Assembly (NCBI GenBank): GCA_012862575.1
Contig: BLSF01000044.1
Coordinates: 1 to 64,000 of the forward strand
Direction of reading: 5' to 3'
DNA from: Parietichytrium sp. I65-24A
Taxonomy: Eukaryota > Sar > Bigyra > Thraustochytrida > Thraustochytriidae
Length of the DNA stretch: 64,000 nucleotides
Shown: in pieces, positions 19,330-29,010 of the stretch
How positions within the stretch are numbered: the first letter of the stretch is position 1
How the letters are laid out: every line of letters begins with the position of its first letter
Notes under the pieces: generated by a model
Told to the model about the DNA's origin: nothing
Databases searched by the model: none
The model's input: the letters and a program-made list of their open reading frames with translations, nothing else
Made by a program: the position numbers and the translations under genes

Positions 19330-20488
19330 CTAATTAAAGACTCCGGAGCTTGTGAAAGCAGCAGAGCGAGCAGTGGTCGAGATACCTATGTAGTACTTGT
19401 CTTTAGGCACAGTTTCGGAGCCCAGCTCATTGCCGTTGAGCAGAAAGGTGACGGTATTGGACTTGAGACGGATCGTCACCACATCGCCCTCAGCGGGGCT
19501 TTGGGTAGGCAACGCTTTCAAAGCATCAGTTCCGTAGAGTCCTCCAGAAAGAGCGTCGTAAAAGTAATCCTGTGCGTACGTCGAATCTAGGGTAGTAGAG
19601 ATGCCAATGACGGTTTGGTACTTTGTCGACAGTTCATCCAAGGTGAAGCTCATTTCCACACCCGAGGTACTATCAAATTTGTTGCATGTATACGCAGGCC
19701 TGTATTTGACTTCATCAGCCTCCAGGAACCCGTCGCTTCCGTGTCCATTGTTCACAAGCCCCCACGCCTCATCCGTTGACGCATCACACATTTCAAAGTC
19801 ATTTGGTAGTGCTCCTCTACTCTCAAATCCAGCGGATTTCTCACCGAAAGACAGCCCGAAATAGTATTCTCCTTCTTCCACATCAAAGGTGCCTATCTGC
19901 ACTCCATTTAGTTTGAAGGTGACTGTATTTGAGGCAAGTCGAATCGAAATCATATCCCCGGTAAGGTACTTTACAGCGTCGAAAGTTACTTGCTTATTTG
20001 CTACGTAAAAGTAGCCATGGAGCGGATCGTAATAGTAGCCCCTCGGGTAGTTACGGGAGGTTGTTGAGTCAATGCCAAAATAGCATGTCCAATTGATGCG
20101 GTGATCCATCACAAAAGACATCTCTACGTCGCCAGTGCTGCTATACGTTTTGCACGTATACGTAGGCTTGTATCGCAGCTCATCTACCGATATACCTTTG
20201 CTCCCCTGGTCCGCAGTCATCATTGTACTCGCAAAACTCAAACCCACTCGTCGGCGAAGGTGTCGGGCCCAACGTTGGATACGGCGTAGGCGAGCTTGTT
20301 GGCCCATGCGTCAAGCTGCTGACCAGGCTTTTTATTTGTTTCTTCCAACCGGAAGCGCGCAAGTGATTAGAGGCCCTGCTTTGAGCCGCCAACAGTGCGC
20401 GGTTCTCGACGTTTGTTTCCAGTTGCACTCCAGCGCACGCATTTACGAGCACCAGCAGCGCCAGGGACGCAACTATGGCATTTCGCAT
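19330..20488 (-). pseudogene. Tandem copy 1 of secreted double SPRY/lectin-like protein, frameshifted
   Basis: It starts with the same signal peptide as copies 2 and 3 (ATG 20486-20488, MRNAIVASLALLVLVNACAG) and a short Pro/Thr linker, but the frame breaks after GFEFCEYND at ~20215-20240. Compared with copy 2 the stretch between GAGTTTTGCG and GACCAGGGGAGC is 18 nt instead of 32, a net loss of 14 nt that is not a multiple of three. The rest (DQGSKGISVDELRY onward) continues in another frame to 19330 with no further damage: both SPRY-like repeats are intact. So this copy is either a young pseudogene, a sequencing error, or read through a small splice. It has the shortest Pro/Thr linker of the three copies. 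Confidence 0.75.
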
Positions 20489-21559
20489 CGTTGCAAATGC
20501 ACCCTCGTGCCGATTGGCCGCGTGGTTCACAGATTGCCCTTGCGAGAGTTCGCTGCCTCTTGATCGAATGGGATCTGTTCTTGAACAGAAAGCTCAAGCG
20601 TCGTTGAGGGTATGCAATGCGGTCACTCCTCACTGGGCTCTTCTCCTTTTCATTCCGGTTTTACCCATTCGTGTAGTGCACCAGCTGTGCAAGTAGCGTG
20701 CTGGATCACAACACGGCTTCATTGTGCTTTACTAGTTCAGGCGATTCGCACGTACACAGAGACAGATCTGTGGTTCACAGAAGGCGCTGCCCCATAGACT
20801 TCAACGGCCAATACTTGAGCAGCGCCAAAAATCGCCAATCTTGATGGGTTTCTCTGGGAACTGGTACTACGCAATTGCCCAGAGCTGTAACCAACGACTG
20901 ACTGTGAGAGAGCAAATCACACTCTTCCGTTCAGTGACACTTGTTTCATGATCTCTGATCTGTGTTTTGTCCCCATCTTTTAAATCGCAGCAATTTGCTC
21001 TCACAACTGTGCCGTTTGAACGAGCGTTGTGACTCGCATCTCTTGCACGGACAAAACCAAGGAGGCGGGGCTTATGAAGTGCAGCGAGTTCACAAGAGAA
21101 TCTCGTCGACCGTTTGTTTCCCGTTCCACAAGGTCGTCTCCACTAAGCTAAAGAGTTCATTCTTCGTCATTCTGAGTTTGGTCAAGCACAGCGGGGTGGA
21201 AACTGTTGAAGATATCTTGATATCTTTGGACGCTCATGCATGCAACCAAATTGTAACGGCTGATCTCAGATACCAACAACGTCCGACTCGGACTCAAAGT
21301 CTGTTCGTTCAACAGCAAGCCTGACAACGCGACTAGGTGCCAATCAATGAAATCGGTAATCTCAAAGTTCTCCTACATTATCATTTTGCATAAGACTGCC
21401 AGAACCTTTTATCTGTAACAGTTTTCTACCATTTGGGACCGAGAAGAATTTTGTTTCAGAACAAGGCAAAAAAGCTTTGGTTTTATTCGTTCTGTGTTGA
21501 CTGTGGAATTACATTTGAAAGCGCAGAAGCCGATGATTATTCTCTGAATATCTTTAGAG
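20489..21559. other. Spacer of array unit 1 (promoter of copy 1 and conserved flank)
   Basis: Non-coding as read, but it shares long blocks with 22805-23930 and 25721-26720: a promoter-proximal block (CAGATTGCCCTTGCGAGAGT), a CACAACTG...AACGAGCG block, and a GTTCACAAGAGA...TTTCCCGTTCCAC block. A plus-strand stretch 21080-21290 has protein-like character (VHKRISSTVCFPFHKVV) but its frame is not kept in the other units. Confidence 0.5.
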
Positions 21560-22804
21560 CTAGTTGACGACTCCGGAGCTTGTAAATGCGGCAGAGGGAG
21601 CAGCGGTCGAGATGCCAATGTAGTACTCGTCTTCAGGCACAGTCGCGGAGCCCAGCTCATTCCCGTTGAGCAGAAAGGTGACGGTATTGGACTTGAGACG
21701 GATTGTCACCACATCGCCCTCAGCGGGGCGTTGGGTAGGAATCGCCCTCAAAGCTTCGGTTCCGAAGAGTCCTCCAGAGAGAGTGGCGTATAAGTAATCT
21801 TGTGGATACGTCGAATCTTGTGCAGTAGAAATGCCAATGATAGTTTGGTAATCTGTCATCATTTGATCCAAGGTGAAGCTCATTTCCACATCCGCGGAAC
21901 TATCAAATTTGATGCAGGTATACACAGGCCTGTATTTGACTGCATCAGCTTCCAAGAACCCGTCGCTTCCGTGTCCATTGTTCACGAGCCCCCACGCTTC
22001 ATCCGTGGACGCATCACACATTTCAAAGTCATTTGGTAGTGCCCCTCTACTCTCAAATCCAGCGGATTCCTGATAGAAGGACAACCCAAAATAGTAATCT
22101 TTTTCTTCCACATCAAAGGAGCCTATCTCCACTCCATTTAGTTTGAAGGTGACTACATTCGAGGCAAGTCGAATCGAAATAATATCCCCGTTATTGTGCT
22201 TCACGGGGTCAAAAGAAAGTTCTTTCTCACCTCCTTTGTAAAGGTAGCCTTGTCCTGCTTCGTAAAAGTAGTGGTTCGGGTAAGCAGGGAAGGTCCTCCC
22301 GGAAATACCAAGGATGCAGATACTGCTGCGGTCATCTAGCACAAAAGTCATCTCTACGTCGCCAGTGCTGCTATACTTCTTGCACGTATATGTAGACTTG
22401 TATCGCAGCTCATCAGTCGATATACCTTTGCTCCCCTGGTCCGTGCCCGTCAAGTTCCAGAATCCATTGCGATCGCAAAACTCGAACCCGTTCGTCGGCG
22501 AAGGCGTCGGGCTCGCTGTCGGCTCGGGCGTTGGGGAAACTGTCGGGCTCGCTGTCGGCTCAGGCGTTGGGGAAACTGTCGGGCTCGCTGTCGGCTCGGG
22601 CGTTGGGGAACCGGTTGGCCCATTCGTAAAGCTGCTGATTACTTTTTTGATTTGTTTCTTCCAGCCGGAAGCGCGCAAGTTATCAGTGGCCCTGCTTTGA
22701 GCCGCCAACAGTGCACGGTTCTCGACGCTTGTTTCCAGTTGCACTCCAGCGCACGCATTTACGAGCACCAGCAGCGCCAGTGCCGCAACTATGGCATTTC
22801 GCAT
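21560..22804 (-). CDS. Tandem copy 2: secreted protein with Pro/Thr linker and two SPRY/lectin-like domains
   Basis: 414 residues from ATG 22802-22804; the frame continues upstream without an ATG. Residues 1-20 are a signal peptide (MRNAIVAALALLVLVNACAG), ~20-65 a charged helical region, ~66-115 a SPTPEPTASPTV repeat linker, then two related ~130-residue domains (TDQGSKG... and SDGFLEAD...). Each has the order Y-x-CxKxxSSxxVEMxFxLD, GxIsT, YxyxxxxGxLyxG, GDxxxIRLxSNxVTFxLNGxExGs and YYxGxS. The core GD-x-(I/V)-x-IRL-x-SN-x-VTF-x-LNG matches the SPRY/concanavalin-like signature (a solvent-exposed ligand-binding sandwich). Extracellular or cell-wall binding is an inference. It is flanked by the frameshifted copy 1 downstream and copy 3 upstream, all in the same orientation. 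Confidence 0.8.
   Translation of the reverse strand: MRNAIVAALALLVLVNACAGVQLETSVENRALLAAQSRATDNLRASGWKKQIKKVISSFTNGPTGSPTPEPTASPTVSPTPEPTASPTVSPTPEPTASPTPSPTNGFEFCDRNGFWNLTGTDQGSKGISTDELRYKSTYTCKKYSSTGDVEMTFVLDDRSSICILGISGRTFPAYPNHYFYEAGQGYLYKGGEKELSFDPVKHNNGDIISIRLASNVVTFKLNGVEIGSFDVEEKDYYFGLSFYQESAGFESRGALPNDFEMCDASTDEAWGLVNNGHGSDGFLEADAVKYRPVYTCIKFDSSADVEMSFTLDQMMTDYQTIIGISTAQDSTYPQDYLYATLSGGLFGTEALRAIPTQRPAEGDVVTIRLKSNTVTFLLNGNELGSATVPEDEYYIGISTAAPSAAFTSSGVVN
22495..22615. repeat. 36-bp coding minisatellite (Pro/Thr linker), copy 2
   Basis: Three units whose minus-strand translation is a 12-residue S-P-T-P-E-P-T-A-S-P-T-V motif. Copy 3 has more units and copy 1 nearly none. Confidence 0.85.
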
Positions 22805-24412
22805 CGTTGCAAATGTACCCTCGTGCCGATTGGCCGCGTGGTTCACAGATTGCCCTTGCGAGAGTTCGCTGCCTTTGGATCGAATGGGGTCTATTCTTGA
22901 ACAGAAAGCTCAACCGTGTCGGTGAGGATATGCAATGCGATCACTTTCTGCTCCTCAGGGGCTCTTCTCCTTTTCATTCCGGTTTTACCCATTCGTGTAG
23001 TGCACCAGACATGCTGGAGCGTGCTGGTTCACAATACGGCTTCATTGTGCTTTACTAGGCAATTCGTACGTACACAGAGACAGAGGTGTGGTTCACAGAA
23101 GGCGCTGCCCATAGATTTCAACGGTCAATACTTGAGCAGCGCCAAAACTTGATCGGTTTCTCTGGGTACTGGTAATACGCAATTGCTTCAAGTGGAGCCA
23201 CGAGGTCACGAGTGCAGCGCAAACAAACCCTATGGAAGGTAGGGTGACTTGTCCCCAACTTCCAAATTGCAGCAAGCCAGGCAAGTTAGCTCTCACAACT
23301 GAGCATTCCAACGAGCGTCGTGAATCGCATCTTTTGCATGGACAAGAACCAAGGAGGCGGGGGTTTATGTTTCCAGATCCCGAAGGGGGAATCAAAACGA
23401 AACGCTCACCCTCAACTCCGTTGGCTGCAGAATCTTAGAGATTGCCGCAATGAACGAAACGAGGTGAAAAATGACGGAGGGGTAGGAAGAGGTGCACAAA
23501 GTGCTGAGAGTTCACAAGAGAGTCTCGTCAACTGTTTATTTCCCGTTCCACGAGTTCGTCGTCATTCTGAGTATGCGGCAAGATACCCAAAACTTGAAGA
23601 CTTGAAATCTTGGGAGAGACGCTCATGCGGAATTGTCAATTTCGCAGGCGTCCGTTCAGTTGTAACGGTTGATCTCACAGACCAGGAAAAAAGTGCATTC
23701 ATTTCGAGAAGAATGTCCAAGTCTGTCCAGAAAAGCAGATCTGCGACGACTACATCGTACAGTGTTCATGATGAGAACACCACAATATTCAACCAGGCGA
23801 GAAGGCCAAGTGCAATTTGCAGGTTTCACAGGAAGTCGTTTAACGGCAAGGAGACTCCGGGAATCTCAAGGCCTCTTAAGCGATGCGCTAATTCAATACT
23901 ACGCTGAGGTTACGTACTCCCACTTGCAGTTCAACATTTTCTTATTCTTTGTCACGTGTTCTTTGTTAATTTTTTAAAATTATACAAGCCAAAGTGCGCC
24001 CGCCTTCGGCGGTCTTCTTCGTACTTGGGAGTTGCGCATGCCTCCGGCAGGCTTACTCGTTGCGTTTGCAGATGTTTGCAGCTCATCTTTGCGAGTTGCG
24101 CCTGCTACAGTCAGGCTTACTCGGTACATAGGCTCTTGAGTAGTGCGATGCTCAATCGCCTAACTGGTGGATCGGAAAGAACTACTTTACGGCAGCTCTA
24201 CTCCGCTCCGTAGAGGTAAGATAACAAATTGGAACCCATGTTGCAGTGACCTGTGTGTGTGTGTGGATCCGGCAAGTAGAGAACCGACTCGGACGTCTTG
24301 TTTCAGCAGACTTTGATGAAAGAAAAGCTTCGGTTTTATTTGTTCTTCGTTGACTGTGGAATTACATTTGGAAGCGCAGAAGCCGATGATTATTCTCTGA
24401 ATCTCTCTAGAA
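22805..24412. other. Spacer of array unit 2, ending in a GC-palindrome element
   Basis: Conserved with the flank of unit 3 (for example GGTTTATGTTTCCAGATCCC, then AACGCTCACCCTCAACTCCG) and partly with unit 1. A plus-strand frame at 23320-23907 is open for 195 codons but the equivalent region of unit 3 stops early and unit 1 does not keep it, so I do not call a gene. The GC-palindrome element lies at 23985-24195, between units 2 and 3. Confidence 0.5.
23985..24195. repeat. GC-palindrome modular element, copy 2
   Basis: Same order of modules as 11665-11880 (CCGCCTTCGGCGG, CCTCCGGCAGG, GCTTACTCGGTACATAGGCT) with substitutions and a small deletion. It is followed by a CTCTACTCCG/CTCCGTAGAG hairpin to ~24214 and preceded by an AT-rich stretch (TTTTTTAAAATTATA). 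Confidence 0.75.
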
Positions 24413-25720
24413 CTAGTTGACGACTCCGGAGCTTGTAAATGCGGCAGAGGTAGAAGCGGTCGAGATGCCAATGTAGTACTCGTCTTCAGGCACAGTGTCG
24501 GAGCCCAGCTCATTCCCGTTGAGCAGAAAGGTGACGGTATTGGACTTGAGCCGGATTGTCACCACATCGCCCTCAGAGGGGCGTTGGGTAGAGAACGCCC
24601 TCAAAGCATCAGTTCCATAGAGTCCTCCAGAAATGGAGGCGTAAAAGTAATCTCGTGCATACGTCGAATGTTGTGCAGTAGAAATGCCAATGATGGTTTG
24701 GTATTGTCCCGAGTATTCATCCAAGGTGAAGCTCATTTCCACATCCGCGGTACTACTAAATTTGATGCAGGTATACGCAGGCCTGTATTTGACTGCATCA
24801 GCTTCAAGGAACCCGTCGCTTCCGTAACCATTGTTCACAAGCCCCCACGCCTCATCCGTGGACGCATCACACATTTCAAAGTCATTTGGTAGTGCTCCTC
24901 TACTCTCAAATCCAGCGGATTTCTCATAGAAGGACAGCCCAAAATAGTATTCTTTTTCTTCCACATCAATGGAGCCTATCTCCACTCCATTTATTTTGAA
25001 GGTGACTACGTTCGAAGCAAGTCGAATCGAAATAATATCCCCAGTATTGTAGACCACGGGGTCGAAGGAATTTTGTTTCGCACCTCCTTTGTAAAGGTAG
25101 CCTTGTCCTGCTTCGTAAAAGTAGTCGTTCGGGTAAGCACTGTAGATTTTCGAGGCAATGCCAAACATGCATGTCCAATCGACGCGGTTATCTAGCACAT
25201 AAGTCATCTCTACGTCGCCAGTGCTGCTATACGTTTTGCACGTATATGTAGACTTGTATCGCAGATCATCAGTCGATGTACCTTTGCTCCCCTGGTCCGT
25301 GTCCGTCAAGCTCCAGAATCCATTGCGATCGCAAAACTCAAACCCGTTCGTCGGGGAAGCCGTCGGGCTTGCTGTTGGCTCAGGCGTTGGGGAAACTGTC
25401 GGCTCAGGCGTTGGGGAAGCCGTCGGGCTCGCTGTCGGCTCAGACGTTGGGGAAACTGTCGGGCTCGCTGTCGGCTCGGGCGTTGGGGAACGAGTGGGTC
25501 CCAACGTCGGGTACGGCGTAGGCGAACCGGTTGGCCCATTCGTAAAGCTGCTGATTACTTTTTTGATTTGTTTCTTCCAGCCGGAAGCGCGCAAGTTGTC
25601 AGCGGCCCTGCTTTGAGCCGCCAACAGTGCACGGTTCTCGACGCTTGTTTCCAGTTGCACTCCAGCGCACGCATTTACGAGCACCAGCAGCGCCAGGGAC
25701 GCAACTATGGCATTTCGCAT
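24413..25720 (-). CDS. Tandem copy 3: secreted protein with long Pro/Thr linker and two SPRY/lectin-like domains
   Basis: 435 residues from ATG 25718-25720. Same architecture as copy 2: signal peptide 1-20, helical segment, a longer Pro/Thr-rich linker (~66-130, units of SPTPEPTASPT with variants such as SPTSEPT), then the two related domains ending TSSGVVN. The first domain begins after FEFCDRNGFW and the second after FEMCDASTDEAWG; these Cys pairs may form disulfides. Divergence from copy 2 is concentrated in the loops of domain 1 and in linker length, which suggests the exposed face and the stalk length vary. The family is not recognised beyond the SPRY-like core. Confidence 0.8.
   Translation of the reverse strand: MRNAIVASLALLVLVNACAGVQLETSVENRALLAAQSRAADNLRASGWKKQIKKVISSFTNGPTGSPTPYPTLGPTRSPTPEPTASPTVSPTSEPTASPTASPTPEPTVSPTPEPTASPTASPTNGFEFCDRNGFWSLTDTDQGSKGTSTDDLRYKSTYTCKTYSSTGDVEMTYVLDNRVDWTCMFGIASKIYSAYPNDYFYEAGQGYLYKGGAKQNSFDPVVYNTGDIISIRLASNVVTFKINGVEIGSIDVEEKEYYFGLSFYEKSAGFESRGALPNDFEMCDASTDEAWGLVNNGYGSDGFLEADAVKYRPAYTCIKFSSTADVEMSFTLDEYSGQYQTIIGISTAQHSTYARDYFYASISGGLYGTDALRAFSTQRPSEGDVVTIRLKSNTVTFLLNGNELGSDTVPEDEYYIGISTASTSAAFTSSGVVN
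25345..25520. repeat. 36-bp coding minisatellite (Pro/Thr linker), copy 3
   Basis: Four to five partly shuffled units of the same 12-residue linker repeat as in copy 2. Confidence 0.85.
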
Positions 25721-27567
25721 CGTTGCAAATGTAGTCGTACCGATTGGCCGCGCGGTTCACAGATTGCCCTTGCGAGAGTTCGCTGCCTTTGGATCGAATG
25801 GGATCTGTTCTTGACCAGAAAAAAAGGTCACAATCCGGCATCACTGCGCTTTAGCAGGTAATTCTTACGTACCGGCGGTACACACGGACAGATCTATGGT
25901 TCGCAGAAGGCGCTGCCCCATAGATTACAACAACGGTCAAACTTGATGGATCTCTCTGTTTCCTGGTACTAGTACTCACCACACAACGGTGCAGAGCTGC
26001 AACCGACGACTGACTATGGTAAATTTAGTAAGCGACGACTGACTGTGAGAGAGCAAATCACACTCTTGTCCCCTCTTCCGTTCAGTGACAATTGCTTGGC
26101 ATACTATGACGAGTAAGATACCTTCCATGATCTTTGGATCTGTGTTTTGTCCCCAACTTCCAAATCGCAGCAAGCCAGGTAAGGTTGCTCTCACAACTGG
26201 AGCATTCCAACGAGCGTTGTGACTCGCACTTTTGCATGGACAAAAGCCAAGGAGGCGGGGGTTTATGTTTCCAGATCCCGAAGGGGGAATCAAAACGAAA
26301 CGCTCACCCTCAACTCCGTTGGCTGCAGAAATCTTAGAGCTTGCCGCAATGAACGAAACGAGGTGAAAGATGATGGAGGGGTAGAGAGAGGTGCACAAAG
26401 TGCTGAGAGTTCACAAGAGAATCTCGCCAACTGTTTGTTTCCCGTTCCACGAGGTTGTCAAGTACGGCGGTGTAGAAACTTTTCATGATATCCGAAACTT
26501 GAAATCTTGAAATCTTGGGACAGCCCGCAAAGGTTGTAACGGTTTATCTCACGGACCAGAGAAAAATTCAGAATCATTGATGGCATCATCATGATCATGA
26601 TGTCCAGTTGTTCAACGGCAAGGCCGACATCATTTTTAACGGAATCCTATGATCTCAAGTAGCCTTATGCGATTCGCTGATTGAATACTACGTTAATCTC
26701 GCGACTAACACAACGGAACCTGTGTGTCTGCGTGGAACCCGCGAGAAGTCATCGGTTCTCTTGTATTATCATATTGCATAAGACTCCCAGAAATTCTCAT
26801 CTCTAATAGTTTCTACGCTCTACAGTACATAGAACCGTGAAGGGTCGTGTGCCTCATTCTTACTCTTAAGTGCTAGTAGCTACGCTGTACGAATGGTTAG
26901 CATCGAGAACCTCTAGAGCTAGATTTCAGCGAGTATTCTCAACCAGAAGAACCGGAAGTTTTTAAATAGGATTTTTAAAGTGCTCAGTGAGTTTTTAATT
27001 TATGAATGCTTGATCATTTAGATTTTACAGCCCATCTATTTATAACTCCAGCTTGCTAGCCAGTAACGTTTAAATTATGTGCAGAAATATTCCTTGGTTC
27101 CCCCAAAATTAACGTAAGAAGAACCGAAAAGATCGATCCTCAAAGTCCTACACTTCCGCGTAGACACCAATACCGACCCATACAAGCACCTAAGCCTCCT
27201 GCACATCCAAAATCCGTCCTTACCTTTTCCCTTCACCCACTCCTACTGAAGGCGATCGTGCCCAATCCCTACGCCCACCTACCCTCATCCATAACCCTAC
27301 ACCCCTACGCTCCCCTACTCTCTCCTACGTCTGTCAATACTTCCCATCACCCCAATAATCGGACCCTACCGCAGACGCTAATACCTCCATAGTCTCCTCC
27401 TACACCTTGCTAGCGCACCTAGAGCACACACTCCAGTCCCTCCCAGAGCCAACACAGGAGACGCACAACTGTGGGGGAAGTGTCCTCGCGACTCTACCGT
27501 TATCCTGTAAGGAACCTTAGAAACGGCGCGAGGCCTAGACCTTCACTGTGACTCGCGTGAGGAGCAA

Positions 27568-27598
<31 letters not shown>

Positions 27599-27804
27599 AA
27601 GAGCNATATAAATATATATATAAAAAGAGCGAGAGAGAAAAGTGTCCTCGGAGAAGTATTGCGCGTACCGTTTAGTTGTATAGAGAGTACATCTTCTTAG
27701 CACGCACACAGCAAAGCACAAAGCACACTTGGGGAAAGGAACGGTCACGGATTTCCCGTAGCGAAGCATACAGTTTAGACTCTCGACATCTCGGCATCTC
27801 GAGA
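25721..27804. other. Spacer of array unit 3, then a pyrimidine-rich stretch and an AT microsatellite
   Basis: 25721-26720 is the conserved flank of array unit 3. About 27130-27480 has a strong strand bias: long C/T/A stretches with few G (for example CTACACCCCTACGCTCCCCT). 27560-27640 is a (TA)n microsatellite holding an isolated N at 27605. No gene is seen. Confidence 0.55.
27560..27640. repeat. (TA)n microsatellite with a single N
   Basis: Two ATATATAT...AAAGAGC blocks flank the N at 27605; repeat slippage or an unmerged contig overlap could explain it. Confidence 0.8.
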
Positions 27805-28536
27805 ATGTTGCAGGGGAAAGTCCCCGAGCCGCCGCTTGGCGTGGAGTGTTTCGGGCACGACTTGGAGCAGGAGCGCGCAGAAGCCATGATGCTGAGCGAC
27901 GTTATTGCGTTGGCCGGGACCGCCAAGGAGCCCGAGGAGCTGGAGCGCGCGATGGACAGTCTGCGCAAGCTGGAGAACTACGGTGCGCAAGGGTCCGCGA
28001 AGATGGCGTCCAGCATGTACCAGGTGAATCCCGCAGAAGACTACGCTGGCAGCAACCCCGCCACGCCATCTTCGCACAGCGCCCCGCCGGCGGAGATGGC
28101 GGAGATCCCGCAGCCTTTGGAGCGGAAATTGGTGCCCGAGATTCCACTAGAACGCTCCTGGAATGCCGCCTCTGCCAAGGTCCGTGACGACACCGAAGAG
28201 GAGGACGTGAAGGTCGACGTACGTAGTGCGGAGGCCAATCCAGCCGTAGACACCTCGCTTGCGGAGAATCTGACGCGCCATGAGGAGACTTTGCCGAGCC
28301 AGGATAGCCCCATGCCCGAGTATGTGCTCCAAACGGGAGAAGTGCTCCTCTTTTTCGTCTTTCTGGGTCTGATGGTGGCGATCATCGCTCTCGCCTTCTC
28401 ACAACTCTTGACTGGCGGGCTTCTGGCAGCGCTTCTTGTCCCCTCGCTCGTTGGTTATGTTTGCTCCTTGCTGGTTCACCGGTACCGCATGCGTCGTTTC
28501 CGGAAAAGGAGCAGCCCGGACTCAGATCTCCCTTAG
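27805..28536 (+). CDS. Small membrane protein with two C-terminal transmembrane helices
   Basis: 243 residues from ATG 27805; the frame is open upstream but without an ATG. Residues 1-165 are hydrophilic and acidic, with an Ala/Glu-rich helical part (~20-65, EERAEAMMLSD-like) and a Pro/Ser-rich part. Residues ~178-197 (VLLFFVFLGLMVAIIALAF) and ~203-220 (LAALLVPSLVGYVCSLLV) are two membrane helices joined by a short turn, then a basic tail (HRYRMRRFRKR). This hairpin with a cytosolic N-terminus resembles tail-anchored or ER-shaping proteins, but no family is recognised. No signal peptide is present. Confidence 0.65.
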   Translation: MLQGKVPEPPLGVECFGHDLEQERAEAMMLSDVIALAGTAKEPEELERAMDSLRKLENYGAQGSAKMASSMYQVNPAEDYAGSNPATPSSHSAPPAEMAEIPQPLERKLVPEIPLERSWNAASAKVRDDTEEEDVKVDVRSAEANPAVDTSLAENLTRHEETLPSQDSPMPEYVLQTGEVLLFFVFLGLMVAIIALAFSQLLTGGLLAALLVPSLVGYVCSLLVHRYRMRRFRKRSSPDSDLP

Positions 28537-29010
28537 AGTGGCCGCGGCTTAGCTTGGTTACATGCAGCTTTAGTTCAGTGCGAGAGACCTTCTCACATTC
28601 GTATCTCGCTCAATTTTCCCGCTATATCTCTTAACTCGCCCCCCCCCCAAGCATTGTCTGCGGGCTTGTCTCGTTGCTGGCTCAAGGCAAGGCGCAGCGG
28701 AAGAATTGCCGTTTGCTTCAGGACAAGAGAGTTTGAGCAGGCAAGGTTCTATGGATGCATGCAGTACCTTTCCCTTGTATTTACAGGTCGACCCGGCGTA
28801 CGCCTTCCTCCGTCTCTACCGCCCTCGACAAAAGATGCTGTACTATACTTGTTCTCTTTACTTGCTTTTTCGTTTTTTCCCTTCTACAGTTATATGCCTG
28901 GTGAAAATATCAATTCTCAATTTTTTAATAATTACCGCAAAAACTTTGCTCTTCTTTCTTTTCGTCCACGAGTTATAGTTTTCACACCTATGGCTGAAGG
29001 AGAACACGAA
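28537..29010. other. Spacer between converging genes
   Basis: Lies between the stop codons of two converging genes. It contains a C9 homopolymer at ~28640 and T-rich stretches near 28860-28960 that may serve as 3' UTR or polyadenylation sequence. No gene is seen. Confidence 0.5.

Noticed and set aside
23320-23907. 195-codon plus-strand frame in the spacer of array unit 2
   Set aside because: The homologous spacers of units 1 and 3 do not keep the frame, there is no recognisable domain, and conservation is not codon-like.
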